A stretch of DNA of 64,000 bases from Ramlibacter alkalitolerans (GTDB lineage Bacteria; Pseudomonadota; Gammaproteobacteria; Burkholderiales; Burkholderiaceae_C), in the NCBI RefSeq assembly GCF_016722765.1, contig NZ_JAEQND010000013.1, positions 124,001 through 188,000 of the forward strand, given 5' to 3'. Below the pieces are notes generated by a model. The model saw nothing but the letters and a program-made list of their open reading frames with translations. It was not told where the DNA came from and searched no databases. The stretch's first letter is position 1. The number at the start of each line of letters is the position of its first letter. Shown piece after piece: positions 7,777-15,871 of this stretch. Position numbers and translations under genes: made by a program.

Positions 7777-9006
7777 TTAGCGCTCTGCGCCGCGCTCCGG
7801 AGACTTGTCCTTCAGCTTCGGGCCTGCAGCCTTCGCGGCCTTCGCGGTCTCGGTTGCGGCGTGCTGCCGATACGCGGCGGCGAAGTCCGGGGTGAGCATG
7901 CTGAAGTAGCTCACGCTCGGGCGCTCGTGCCCGGCTTTCTGCAGCGCCGGAACCACCAGCTTGACCACCTGGTCCTGCGGGCCGCGCAGGAAAGCGCGTC
8001 CCTTGAGGGTGACCGCATCGAGCGATGCGTTGTATTCAGCCTTGTTCGCCTTGGCCACGTCTTTGCTGATGTTCTTGCCCTCGGCGTCCTTGATGACCAG
8101 GCACGCGCCCTTGTCGTCCGGGGTGAGGAACTTCAGTTCCGCGTTGAACTGCGTCTTGCCGCCCTCACCCAGGGTATTGAAGAACTCCACGCGCTCGAGC
8201 ATGCTCTTTTGCACCAGAGTGTCGAGCGCTGCGTGGGGGTCCGCGAGCTCCTGCTTGGCAGCACCGGGTTTGCGCAGCACTGTCGACGCGACTCGGCCCG
8301 TCAGCGCTGTGGCCGTCCCTGCCCCGCGCGCGACGGTAGAGGCCACCGCCACAGTAGCATCAGCGGCCTTCGCCACGCCGCTCTTGATTCGCTCCGCGGC
8401 GAGGAGACCGTCAATGCGGCCTTCCTGGAAGGCGGTAAGCAGCTGGCCAAGGAGCCCGAAGCCCTTGAGCTTGCCTTGGTCGAGGCGGTCGATTGCTTCC
8501 TTGAGCCGTTGGGCCGCCATCTTGGCGTCCAGGCCCTTGGCTTCCTCGAGCGCCTCACGCCGAGCCTTTTCGCGGGCGTCCTTCTCGGCGCGGATTTGCT
8601 CCAGGGCCTTTTCACCGCGCTCCATCTCCTCGGCGGAGCGGGTAGGCACCTGCGGGATTTCAGGGAAGAAGCGCAGCGCTTCCTTGTGCGCCTCGCGCAG
8701 CAGCCCTACGGGGGCGCTGTCGCCGACGTTCAGCTGCCGCAACGGCTCGAAGCGCTCCATCTCCTGCGCGAGAAGCTTCAGCGGGATGACGAACGGCTTC
8801 TCCTGCCCGGTCACGAAGACCATCTGGGCGGCTACCGTCGGGTGCTTGAGGGTGCGGAACTCCTCGATGTACGGCCCGGCGCTCGCCGCTTCGACAGGCG
8901 CGGCTTCGACGGCTTCGGGCAGCGTCGTGGGTGCGGCGGTGGCCGGCGCGGCCTCTTCCACGAGGCGGTTGCCCAGGTCGCTGCCGACAGAGATTGCATC
9001 CAGCAT
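7777..9006 (-). CDS. Unknown 409-aa protein with the C-terminal basic/ER tail
   Basis: Starts at an ATG preceded by AAAAAGGAA. An Ala/Glu-rich N-terminus (to about residue 40), a central coiled-coil-prone region (about 105-200, rich in E, K, A) and a C-terminal alpha/beta part. No family recognised. It ends ...KDKSPERGAER. A class B promoter candidate lies just upstream (9067-9042), between the ECF sigma gene and this gene, so it could be a target of that sigma factor. The role is unknown. Confidence 0.75.
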   Translation of the reverse strand: MLDAISVGSDLGNRLVEEAAPATAAPTTLPEAVEAAPVEAASAGPYIEEFRTLKHPTVAAQMVFVTGQEKPFVIPLKLLAQEMERFEPLRQLNVGDSAPVGLLREAHKEALRFFPEIPQVPTRSAEEMERGEKALEQIRAEKDAREKARREALEEAKGLDAKMAAQRLKEAIDRLDQGKLKGFGLLGQLLTAFQEGRIDGLLAAERIKSGVAKAADATVAVASTVARGAGTATALTGRVASTVLRKPGAAKQELADPHAALDTLVQKSMLERVEFFNTLGEGGKTQFNAELKFLTPDDKGACLVIKDAEGKNISKDVAKANKAEYNASLDAVTLKGRAFLRGPQDQVVKLVVPALQKAGHERPSVSYFSMLTPDFAAAYRQHAATETAKAAKAAGPKLKDKSPERGAER

Positions 9007-9041
9007 GGGCTATTCCTTTTTCAGAAAGGGGAACACGGTCT

Positions 9042-9067
9042 TTAGACCGTGCTCACTGCCCAACATC
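9042..9067 (-). promoter_or_regulatory. Class B promoter candidate: GATGTT-N15-TCTAA
   Basis: Minus strand, GATGTT 9067-9062, 15 bp, TCTAA 9046-9042. The element is embedded in a short inverted repeat (ACGGTCT-TTAGACCGT, about 9035-9050). It points at the gene starting at 9006. Confidence 0.5.
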
Positions 9068-9084
9068 TACTGCCTGTACGGGAT

Positions 9085-9690
9085 TCAGCTCAGATAGTCC
9101 TCGCCAACGGCGGCGAGGTGCGCGCGCTTGAGGGCTTCCTTGGCGCGGTGAACGCGGGAACGCATGGTGCCGATGGGGAGTTCGGCCTCTTCCGCCATCT
9201 CGACGTAGCTGCGGTGTTCGACCGTGTGGCCCATGAAGGCCTCATGCAGGGCCGGCAGCTCGGATTGCAGCTGCGACAGGGTGCGGGCCATCATCTCCTG
9301 CGTTTCCTTGGCCTGCAGGATGGCTTCAGGCGTGTCCATGTGGCACGCGGTTTCGACCCAGCTCTGGCCGGGCTCGTCACCGTTCTCGTCCACAGCCACG
9401 GCCGAGGCGGCGATGACGACACGGGACTGGCGATTCATTTGCTGCAGGCGGTTGAGCGCCACGTTGGTGACGATGCGGTACATCCAGGTGGTGAACGAAG
9501 CGTCGCCGCGGAACCGGTCCCAGGCCTTGTACGCCTTCATCAGTGCGTCCTGCAGCACGTCCTCGGCTTCTTCGTCGTTGCGCATGTACTTCATTGCGAG
9601 CCACTTCAGGCGCGGCATCGTGTCGCGGCACAGCTTGTTGAAGTCCGGCTTGACGGCGGGTTCGGTGGCAGCGGTGATTGCGGCAGTCAT
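9085..9690 (-). CDS. ECF-type RNA polymerase sigma factor
   Basis: A 201-aa protein with both essential domains of an extracytoplasmic-function sigma factor: region 2 (about residues 18-85, with DEEAEDVLQDALMKAYKAW and SFTTWMYRIVTNVALNRL) and region 4 (about 130-190, with the HTH YVEMAEEAELPIGTMRSRVHRA). It directs RNA polymerase to its own promoters, plausibly the TCTAA class seen here, since ECF -10 boxes often contain GTC/TCTAA. It is third in an operon behind an M50 protease and a small membrane protein, an arrangement that suggests membrane-controlled release. That mechanism is inference. Confidence 0.9.
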   Translation of the reverse strand: MTAAITAATEPAVKPDFNKLCRDTMPRLKWLAMKYMRNDEEAEDVLQDALMKAYKAWDRFRGDASFTTWMYRIVTNVALNRLQQMNRQSRVVIAASAVAVDENGDEPGQSWVETACHMDTPEAILQAKETQEMMARTLSQLQSELPALHEAFMGHTVEHRSYVEMAEEAELPIGTMRSRVHRAKEALKRAHLAAVGEDYLS

Positions 9691-9726
9691 TGTTTCTTGT
9701 CTCGTGTTGTTCTGGAATGTTCGGGT

Positions 9727-9909
9727 TTAGGCTGCGTCGGTTTTCGCGCCGAAAGCAGCCGTGAAGCACCTTTTCGCGAGGCCCGCGACGACCCCGACGG
9801 CCAGTCCACACAGGAACAGGCCGTATTCGATAATCGGCAGCACCGTGACCCGCACGACGAACAGTGCGATGTCTACGGCGAGCGCGACGGGGTTCAGGTA
9901 CTTCCGCAT
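9727..9909 (-). CDS. Small two-helix membrane protein between M50 protease and ECF sigma
   Basis: A 60-aa protein with hydrophobic stretches at about residues 8-24 and 28-46 and a short basic C-terminus. Its start overlaps the end of the protease gene by 16 bp, and the ECF sigma gene follows 36 bp after its stop. It could be an anti-sigma or a protease-associated subunit. It lacks any anti-sigma signature (no zinc-binding HxxxCxxC), so the role is open. Confidence 0.65.
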   Translation of the reverse strand: MRKYLNPVALAVDIALFVVRVTVLPIIEYGLFLCGLAVGVVAGLAKRCFTAAFGAKTDAA

Positions 9910-10346
9910 GTCTTTCTTTCTCTCCAGGCTTTCAGCATCACGTGCCCATCCAGCCCACGGATTGGCAGCAGGTTGAACCCGGCGAACATCAGCGACGAGG
10001 CGCTCAGGCTCAACATCAACTCCGCATCTCCTGCCAGGTAGGCCAGGTACAGGGCGGCTGCGGTCGCAGCCGAAGCTGCCGGACCTGCCGCGGCGGTAAC
10101 CAGCCGGGTCTTTGCAGGGGCACGGTCAAGGCCTTCAATCAGGCACTGACCGGACCACGGAAACCATCCCAGTCGGTGGTCGACACCACCCAACGTGAAA
10201 TTCAGGCCCCAGCCGTTGCCGGCCTTGATTCGCTTGACGACCAGCCCGTGATGGGTGGCAGCTGCTGCGTGGGCAAATTCGTGAATTGCAATAAGGGCCA
10301 GGAAGGCTGCGAACGTGATGACAGTGGCGGTGAGGAGATTCAACAT
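9894..10346 (-). CDS. M50 family (site-2-protease-like) membrane metalloprotease
   Basis: A 150-aa membrane protein with the zinc motif H22-E-F-A-H26 in the first helix and the second-ligand motif FNLLPIRGLDGH (D133) near the C-terminus, the NxxPxxxLDG pattern of M50 proteases. Hydrophobic helices at about 5-27, 85-105 and 112-130. It lacks PDZ or CBS domains. It leads the operon with a small membrane protein and an ECF sigma factor, so regulated intramembrane proteolysis is the natural hypothesis. A class A promoter lies at 10478-10449. Confidence 0.88.
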   Translation of the reverse strand: MLNLLTATVITFAAFLALIAIHEFAHAAAATHHGLVVKRIKAGNGWGLNFTLGGVDHRLGWFPWSGQCLIEGLDRAPAKTRLVTAAAGPAASAATAAALYLAYLAGDAELMLSLSASSLMFAGFNLLPIRGLDGHVMLKAWRERKTCGST

Positions 10347-10376
10347 TCAACGAAACAACCAGTGCATTTTACACCT

Positions 10377-10402
10377 CTGACAGTTTCGTTAGCAACTGTC
10401 AG
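10377..10402 (-). promoter_or_regulatory. Inverted repeat in the leader of the M50-ECF operon
   Basis: Perfect 9-bp arms CTGACAGTT and AACTGTCAG around an 8-bp loop, lying between the class A promoter and the protease start codon, so within the mRNA leader. It could be an RNA hairpin or an operator. Confidence 0.5.
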
Positions 10403-10448
10403 TGCCGTTTTGAACACTCCCAGTAGTGGTCTGGCTCGTGTTCACTTC

Positions 10449-10478
10449 GTATAGCGAACACGTGCGCAAAACGGTGCT
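10449..10478 (-). promoter_or_regulatory. Class A promoter: AGCACC-N18-CTATAC (M50-ECF operon)
   Basis: Minus strand AGCACC 10478-10473, exactly 18 bp, CTATAC 10454-10449, with TTCG before and GAAG after the second box. Drives the protease / membrane protein / sigma operon. Confidence 0.75.
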
Positions 10479-10696
10479 AAGCCCCGCCGGAACTGAAGAA
10501 CGCCTTCTTTGGCGCCGAAAAGAATTCTTTGGTATCGGGTTCGTGCCGCGCAGCAGCACCCTGCCGGCCCTTTCGGACGGTCACGACCGTCCGCTTCGTG
10601 CGTTGCGCACAAAGGACAATGGCCGCTCAAGGCGGCGGCCGCATACGAGGCTCCCTATCGCGCCAAGCGCGAAGCCGTGGAACCTGCCTTACGAAA

Positions 10697-10734
10697 CGAA
10701 AAACGGGGCTCCCGGCTTAGACCGAGAACCCCGC
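10697..10734 (-). terminator. Rho-independent terminator of recJ
   Basis: On the minus strand GGGGTTCTCGG / CCGGGAGCCCC form a stem around a short loop, followed by GTTTTTCG. It starts about 23 bp after the recJ stop codon. Confidence 0.75.
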
Positions 10735-10756
10735 AGCGCATTCGGCTTCGGTGGTG

Positions 10757-12481
10757 TCAGGCGGCTAGCCGCAGCTCCTCGAGGACTTCTAGGTGGTCAA
10801 TCACCAGCTGAAGGCTTTCCTTGCCGCCCCAGTCGTTCACCGCGAGCTTGTAGGCAATGCGCACCCGTGCCGGCGTGGCGCCCTTGTGGAAGAACTTGAC
10901 CGCATTGACGCGGTGGTTCGGGCCAACCTGCAATGTGAGCTTCAGGTGTGCGCGGTCCTTGCCCATCGGCCGGGCGTCCTGGACGTCGAATTCTCCGGTG
11001 AACACCGGCTCCGGGAACCCCTGCCCCCACACCAGGGTGCGCAGCAGGTGCGCGTTGTCGACGCACAGGTCCTGGGGCCGGAGCTCGCCGTCAGTGGCCA
11101 GCACTTGGTCGAGAAGGTCCTCGGTGAGCTGCTCCCGGCAGACGGTTTCCAAGGCTTCCTGGAAGGTTTCCACGCCGTCCGCGCGCAGGGTCAGGCCCGC
11201 GGCCATGGCGTGCCCACCGTACTTCAGGAGCAGCCCGGGATGGCGAACGGCAATCAGGTCGAGGGCGTGCTTCAAGTGGAAGCCCGGAATCGAGCGGCCG
11301 GAGCCCTTCACGTTCCCGTCCTGCGCCTGCGTAAGAACGAAAGTGGGGCGATACAGCGTCTCCTTCACGCGACCCGCCACGATGCCGACGACCCCCTCGT
11401 GCCAGTTCGCCCCGTACACGGCGATGCTCCAGGCGTCCACGTCGGCGCGCTCCACAATGAGCTTCACGGCCTCGGAAATCATGTTTTCCTGAAGCGCGCG
11501 GCGCTCGTCGTTGATTCCATCCAGTTGGGCGGCCAGCTCGGTCGCGCGATACAGCTCCGGGCTGGTGAGGCACTGGATGCCCGTGGTCATGTTCTGCAGC
11601 CGGCCTGCCGCGTTGATGCGCGGACCGATGCCGAATCCGATGTCGGCAGTGGAGAGCTTCTTGGGGTCGCGTCCCGCGGCGCGAGCGAGCGCGCCAATGC
11701 CCACAGGGCACTGGCCTGCACGAATCAGCTCCAGCCCGGTTGCGACCAAGGCACGGTTGTTCCGGTCCAGGCCAACGACGTCCGCGACGGTGCCCAGCGC
11801 AACGTACGGCAGCAGGTGCTCGATTCGGAAATCGGGCTCCAAGGGTTCGAGCCCGCGGTCGGTGAGTTCTTCGGTGAGGGCCCACACCACGTAGAAGGCG
11901 ACGCCAACGCCGGCGATGGGCTTGCTCTCGAAGGAGCAGCCGTCCTGGTTCGGGTTGACGATGCAGCGCGCGGCCGGCAGCACCTTGCCTGGCAGGTGGT
12001 GGTCGGTGACGAGCACGTCGATGCCCAGCGCGTTCGCCGCAGCAACGCCGTCCACGCTGGAAATGCCGTTGTCCACCGTGATGATGTAGCGCGGACGCTC
12101 TTCGAGCTTGGCGGCTTCATCGACGATGGATGGCGTCAGGCCGTAGCCGTGCACCATCCGGTCCGGCACCAGGAATCCGACATTGGCTCCAAGCACCTGC
12201 AGTCCCTGCATCATGACCGAGCACGCAGTCGCGCCGTCGCAGTCGTAGTCCGCAATCACCAGCAGCCGGTCACCGCGGACGATGGCGTCCGCCAGGATGT
12301 TGGCCATCTCGCCCACGTTCTTCATGCCGGTGTGCGGCAACACGTGTTCGAGTCCGGCCTGGACTTCCGCAACGTCCGTAACCCCGCGGGCAGCGTAGAT
12401 GCTGGCGAGGAACGGGGGCACACCCTCGGCAACGAGTTTCTTGGCGGCTGCTTCGGGAACGTGGCGGCGTGTGATTTTCAT
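10757..12481 (-). CDS. recJ: RecJ single-stranded-DNA 5'-3' exonuclease
   Basis: A full-length 574-aa RecJ. DHH-superfamily motifs: VIADYDCDG (D78, D80, D82), TVDNGIS (about 136-142), VTDHHLPG (D160-H161-H162), and in the DHHA1 domain SGRSIPGFHL and YGGHAMAAG; a C-terminal OB-fold region follows. RecJ degrades single-stranded DNA during mismatch, base-excision and recombinational repair with Mg/Mn ions. A plasmid copy may serve plasmid replication or recombination; a Rad52-type annealer and DnaQ-like exonuclease are encoded at 56.6-59 kb. Its upstream region has a TACATT/TAGAAT promoter and a palindrome. Confidence 0.93.
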   Translation of the reverse strand: MKITRRHVPEAAAKKLVAEGVPPFLASIYAARGVTDVAEVQAGLEHVLPHTGMKNVGEMANILADAIVRGDRLLVIADYDCDGATACSVMMQGLQVLGANVGFLVPDRMVHGYGLTPSIVDEAAKLEERPRYIITVDNGISSVDGVAAANALGIDVLVTDHHLPGKVLPAARCIVNPNQDGCSFESKPIAGVGVAFYVVWALTEELTDRGLEPLEPDFRIEHLLPYVALGTVADVVGLDRNNRALVATGLELIRAGQCPVGIGALARAAGRDPKKLSTADIGFGIGPRINAAGRLQNMTTGIQCLTSPELYRATELAAQLDGINDERRALQENMISEAVKLIVERADVDAWSIAVYGANWHEGVVGIVAGRVKETLYRPTFVLTQAQDGNVKGSGRSIPGFHLKHALDLIAVRHPGLLLKYGGHAMAAGLTLRADGVETFQEALETVCREQLTEDLLDQVLATDGELRPQDLCVDNAHLLRTLVWGQGFPEPVFTGEFDVQDARPMGKDRAHLKLTLQVGPNHRVNAVKFFHKGATPARVRIAYKLAVNDWGGKESLQLVIDHLEVLEELRLAA

Positions 12482-12498
12482 TGGGCGTCCGTGCGCTC

Positions 12499-12528
12499 AT
12501 TCTAGCGCAAGTGCTACATTTAATGTAG
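12499..12528 (-). promoter_or_regulatory. recJ promoter overlapped by a 15-bp palindrome
   Basis: Minus strand TACATT (12527-12522), 17 bp, TAGAAT (12504-12499). The -35 lies in CTACATTTAATGTAG (12514-12528), a perfect 7-1-7 palindrome, so a repressor site is likely. Confidence 0.5.
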
Positions 12529-12531
12529 GTA

Positions 12532-13506
12532 TCAGAGGCCCGCCAAAGTGCCGGAGTCGGCCTTTCCCCGGGGAAAGGTGCTTGCGCCCCACGTTCTGAC
12601 TTCGCTCTGGAACTGCGGGTAGTCGGACAGAACCGTGGCCGGTACCGCCTCTCCGCGCTCCACGGCGCGCTCCACCGCAAGCCGGTGCGCCGCCTTGCAT
12701 GCGGCCAGGCCTGCTTCCGTGAATCCGCCGCCCTCGAACAGCACCGGCCGGTCCAGCACGCTGTGCACAAACGGCTTTTCCTGCAGGCAGCGCTCAGCGC
12801 GCAGGCGCAGTGCCAGCAGCAGGAAGTCGGCGCTCAGGCCCCTGCCTTGGTGGGACGGCGCGAGCATCAGCGAATCGACGCCGAACTCATTGCGATAGAG
12901 CACCCCGATGGGGGTGAGTCCCTCGACCAGCAGGCAGGTCATGCCTTCCGGGCTCCCTGGTCCTTGCAAGGTGCCGAGGGCCGCAATGCAGTCTTGGCCC
13001 GGCAGCAGAACGGCCGTCGTGAGCGCTGGACGCGCAAGTCTCCAGTCGTGCTCCTGGTCGAATGCGTCGGGTTGCAGGCTGTTCGTGCGGGGGTTGGGGC
13101 CCAGGAACTGCGGCAGCGGAATGCGCCAGAGTTCCGCGAGGGCCTTCCACTTCTCGGCGCTGCGGTCGTCGGCGACCACTTCGTACAGCGCTCGCCGCTG
13201 GTGCTGGCCACCGGCATCCGGCAGTCCGAGCGCCACCTCGCCCTCTTCTTCGAGGATGGGGGCGTAGCCGTGCTGCATGAAGACGTCCAGCAGCTGATGG
13301 GGCTTGAGCTGCCGCGAGCTCAGTTGAAGCTGACCCGATGGCGTCATGCGGGCCCACACGGGAAGCGCCTTGGGCAGCGAGGACTTCTGGAAGACCTTGT
13401 TCGTGCAGTCCCGGTCCTTGTCGTCAAAGATGCGCCAACGCTGCACCCGCCCGGACGGGCTGATACCTTCGAGTTTGGCTGAAAGAATCGGGGAAGCGGG
13501 GAACAT
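12532..13506 (-). CDS. GNAT acetyltransferase-like protein
   Basis: A 324-aa protein. The C-terminal half carries the acetyl-CoA-binding motif A pattern SLMLAPSHQGRGLSADFLLLAL (Q-x-G-x-G/A at about residues 212-217). The N-terminal 150 residues match nothing I know. I chose the ATG at 13506. The gene diverges from the small gene at 13565 (58-bp gap). Its 3' end contains the perfect CTTTCCCCGGGGAAAG palindrome (12562-12577), coding for FPRGK. Substrate unknown. Confidence 0.65.
   Translation of the reverse strand: MFPASPILSAKLEGISPSGRVQRWRIFDDKDRDCTNKVFQKSSLPKALPVWARMTPSGQLQLSSRQLKPHQLLDVFMQHGYAPILEEEGEVALGLPDAGGQHQRRALYEVVADDRSAEKWKALAELWRIPLPQFLGPNPRTNSLQPDAFDQEHDWRLARPALTTAVLLPGQDCIAALGTLQGPGSPEGMTCLLVEGLTPIGVLYRNEFGVDSLMLAPSHQGRGLSADFLLLALRLRAERCLQEKPFVHSVLDRPVLFEGGGFTEAGLAACKAAHRLAVERAVERGEAVPATVLSDYPQFQSEVRTWGASTFPRGKADSGTLAGL
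12561..12578. repeat. Second perfect copy of the CCCCGGGG palindrome
   Basis: CCTTTCCCCGGGGAAAGG, sharing the 16-bp core CTTTCCCCGGGGAAAG with 4829-4848. It lies inside the 3' end of the GNAT-like gene. Confidence 0.55.
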
Positions 13507-13564
13507 CCTGGTTTTGACAGCTGCCAGCCGGTTCTGTGGCCGCTTAGAAGAAGACAATCCCGGA

Positions 13565-13939
13565 ATGGACTTCTCCGATGACGACAAGCATCGCGCGACC
13601 TTGGACATGCTTCGCGAATCCCTGGAATACCTCGAGCGGCTGCCGCCCGTTCCCTTGACGAGGGAGTTCTGCGCGCGCATCCGCGTGCACCTGGAAGAGC
13701 CCACCCAGCGCTTGGTTAGCCGGTCACAGCGCGAACTGCATTGCGAGGCGTTTTCCCCGGTCGGGCGCCCTCTCGTGGAAGTCTCGGTGGTCGACGAGCA
13801 GCTGACGATTCAGCTGCCGGCGAGCCTCACGAAGCCCAAGGACCGGCAGGCGGCGGCGGTCGACTTCGCGAGATACCTGATGCGGGGTCCAGTGAGGCTG
13901 AAGCTCAAGTCGCGAAACTACGACGGAATCAGCCAGTAG
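13565..13939 (+). CDS. Small unknown protein
   Basis: A 124-aa soluble protein beginning MDFSDDDKHRATLDML. Acidic helical N-terminus, then a beta-rich segment (about 60-95) and a basic C-terminus. No recognisable family. It diverges from the GNAT-like gene and converges on the NYN nuclease gene; between the two 3' ends lies the A+T-rich palindrome GCTATA-AA-TATAGC (13952-13965). Confidence 0.55.
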   Translation: MDFSDDDKHRATLDMLRESLEYLERLPPVPLTREFCARIRVHLEEPTQRLVSRSQRELHCEAFSPVGRPLVEVSVVDEQLTIQLPASLTKPKDRQAAAVDFARYLMRGPVRLKLKSRNYDGISQ

Positions 13940-13979
13940 CGAGCGGCGCGTGCTATAAATATAGCTGAGCCCGCGCAGT

Positions 13980-14600
13980 TTAGCGGCCGCAGTCGCGCGC
14001 CTGCTTCTCCTGCTTCTTGGCGTGTTCCTCGGTGCGCTGCACGATGTGCTTTTCCACGAGGTCCTTGTCCAGGCACATCCAGTTGGTGCCGTCGATGCCG
14101 CGGCTCATTTCGCTGAGCTTGACGGAGTGGAAGCACACGGGTGCGAGGCCCAGCTCCCGAATGGATTCCTTGGCCACCTTCACGGACTGGTTCAGGTCCT
14201 GGTCCGCGCTGACGATGACCGCATGCTCGAGTCTGCCGGCCATGGCCAGCGCGACGAGTTCGCACGCGAGGCGCACGTCCGCGCCCTTTTCGGTTGCGTG
14301 CAGCTTGCCGTCTTCACCCTGGTGGTAGCGCAGCGTGTTGGTCCAGACCTTGGCGCCGTTATGCCGCAGCCAGTCGCAGAAGCGCGTCATCGTGGTAAAG
14401 CCCTGCGGGTCCGTCTCCGCGTCGGGAATGCCTGTGTAGACGCGAACCTCGGCGTCCTTGATGCCGGCTTCGTAGACGCGTTCCTTGAGCAGGTTCAGCA
14501 TGTTGACGCGGAAGGGTTTCACGCCATGGTGCTGATGCAGGCCGTGATAGAAGTTCTGGTAATCGACAAAGATTACGTTCTTGCGAGTTGCGTGGTCCAC
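13980..14600 (-). CDS. NYN-domain (PIN-like) ribonuclease
   Basis: A 206-aa LabA/NYN-type protein from a GTG start. Acidic active-site residues are visible: D13 in VIFVDYQNF, the KGADVRLACELV segment (about 110-121) and VIVSADQDL (about 131-139). These enzymes are metal-dependent RNases of the PIN superfamily. It ends ...KQEKQARDCGR, with the shared tail. A near-match class A promoter (AGAACC-N18-CTACAC) lies upstream at 14657-14628. Target RNA unknown. Confidence 0.85.
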   Translation of the reverse strand: MDHATRKNVIFVDYQNFYHGLHQHHGVKPFRVNMLNLLKERVYEAGIKDAEVRVYTGIPDAETDPQGFTTMTRFCDWLRHNGAKVWTNTLRYHQGEDGKLHATEKGADVRLACELVALAMAGRLEHAVIVSADQDLNQSVKVAKESIRELGLAPVCFHSVKLSEMSRGIDGTNWMCLDKDLVEKHIVQRTEEHAKKQEKQARDCGR

Positions 14601-14627
14601 GTTGTCTCCGTGAGTGTTTATGCGTTC

Positions 14628-14657
14628 GTGTAGCTACCGAGGTTCAGCCTCGGTTCT
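14628..14657 (-). promoter_or_regulatory. Class A promoter, degenerate: AGAACC-N18-CTACAC
   Basis: Minus strand; one mismatch in each box but the exact 18-bp spacing. Upstream of the NYN nuclease gene. Confidence 0.45.
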
Positions 14658-15690
14658 CACCGCGGCCGCGCAGGGGTGCCGGCTTTGGTGATGTCTTTGG
14701 GTGCTGGGTGGGTTGCGCCAGGTCGCCTTGGCGGCGAAGACGTCCAGCGGTCCCGGAAACGAGTCGGTCGGCGAGAGTTCGGCCCGCGCTGAGGGCTGCG
14801 TGGGCGCTTGCCGCGACGCACGGCTCTACTGCCGGCGTTGGCATGCCGTCCGTGAGCACGCTGACCTCGTAGCCCGTTGCGCAGGGCGTCATGCGCAGCG
14901 TCTGGTCGACGGCGGGCTCCCGCACATGCCGACTGAATTCGAGTGCCGTGGGCGCAACCACGCCGTCGATGAGTCCCGCGGTGAGCACCCAGTTGCCCGG
15001 AAGCTGGCGGTCGATGACGTGGCCATGGAACAGTGCGGCCTCGCGCGAGGTGAGGCGGCTGAAAGCCCGATAGGCGTCCTTGAGCAGCGGTTCCGCGCGG
15101 CAGGCGATTCCCTGCTCCACGAGCGATGCGCCGTTGAGGGGTTCGCGCTCCACGCCACACGCGAAGCACGCGTCGGCCAGGCAGCGCGGCTTAAGAACGA
15201 ATGTTTCGGGGCGACCGCTTTCGGCCCAAAGCCGGCAATGTGCAAGGACGGCTTCGGCCACAAGGTGGGCGCACAGCTCCGCGTCGGCGAGGATTTGCTG
15301 CGCCCGTGCCTTCCGGTCGCGCGCGTAGCCAGCGAGCTGGCCTTCTGCCAGACGCAGCGCGTCGTTGAATGCAGTTGAAGCGGTATCCGCGCGCTGGGTG
15401 GTGAGGGTTCGCGGCGTGCCTGAGCCCTCTTCCGCCGCGACGTCAAGCGTCACGGTCGCGGTCCAGCCCTTGTCGGCAGTTCGGCAAAGCGAGAGCGCCT
15501 GGGCGAGCTCTGCTCCGTCGCCGCCATCGAGCGGGTAGACGTACTCGAAGCACGGGTCGGTGACGTCGAAGGGCTCGTGCAGGTGCCAGCCGCGTGCACG
15601 GGGCGGCACTGTGGGCTCGTGGGCGGGCGGAACGTACTCCCCGTCGAGGGAGTCGGCGTTGAAATCGGCGCCGCAGCAGCTGTCGGTCAT
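14644..15690 (-). CDS. Unknown 348-aa protein
   Basis: A Cys-rich (about 14 Cys) soluble protein with no recognised family. I chose the ATG at 15690 (MTDSCCGADF), since the longer form starting at 15717 would begin on top of a TCTAG promoter-like box at 15722-15718. Its last ~35 residues are Pro/Arg-rich and end ...GRGENRG. The NYN gene follows on the same strand; the 3' end of this gene overlaps the NYN promoter element. Confidence 0.6.
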   Translation of the reverse strand: MTDSCCGADFNADSLDGEYVPPAHEPTVPPRARGWHLHEPFDVTDPCFEYVYPLDGGDGAELAQALSLCRTADKGWTATVTLDVAAEEGSGTPRTLTTQRADTASTAFNDALRLAEGQLAGYARDRKARAQQILADAELCAHLVAEAVLAHCRLWAESGRPETFVLKPRCLADACFACGVEREPLNGASLVEQGIACRAEPLLKDAYRAFSRLTSREAALFHGHVIDRQLPGNWVLTAGLIDGVVAPTALEFSRHVREPAVDQTLRMTPCATGYEVSVLTDGMPTPAVEPCVAASAHAALSAGRTLADRLVSGTAGRLRRQGDLAQPTQHPKTSPKPAPLRGRGENRG

Positions 15691-15805
15691 TGCGTTGGAG
15701 ATGAAGGTGGTCTCCAACTAGACAGGCGAGTGCTACGTGAAATTCGCTATACGCCCCGCGTGCTCCGGGCGCAGGCGTCGCCGGTAGCTTTAGCGTCCCC
15801 GGGCT

Positions 15806-15826
15806 CGCCGTATAGCGAATCGGGGG
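15806..15826 (+). promoter_or_regulatory. GTATAGC box upstream of the first ~670-aa paralogue
   Basis: CCGTATAGCGAATCGGGG. Nearly the same box precedes the second paralogue (17884-17904) and the gene at 25388. A mirror-image CTATAC lies at 15747-15752. Confidence 0.35.
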
Positions 15827-15871
15827 CGTCGGCGAGGGTCAAATTTGCTCTACGCCCTGCCCGAGAGCTCC

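Noticed and set aside
10793..12505. Long open frame on the plus strand opposite recJ
   Set aside because: It mirrors recJ, has no family signature and arises from GC-rich third codon positions.
13952..13965. GCTATA-AA-TATAGC palindrome as a promoter
   Set aside because: It lies between two convergent 3' ends and has no AGCACC partner; more likely part of a terminator or chance.
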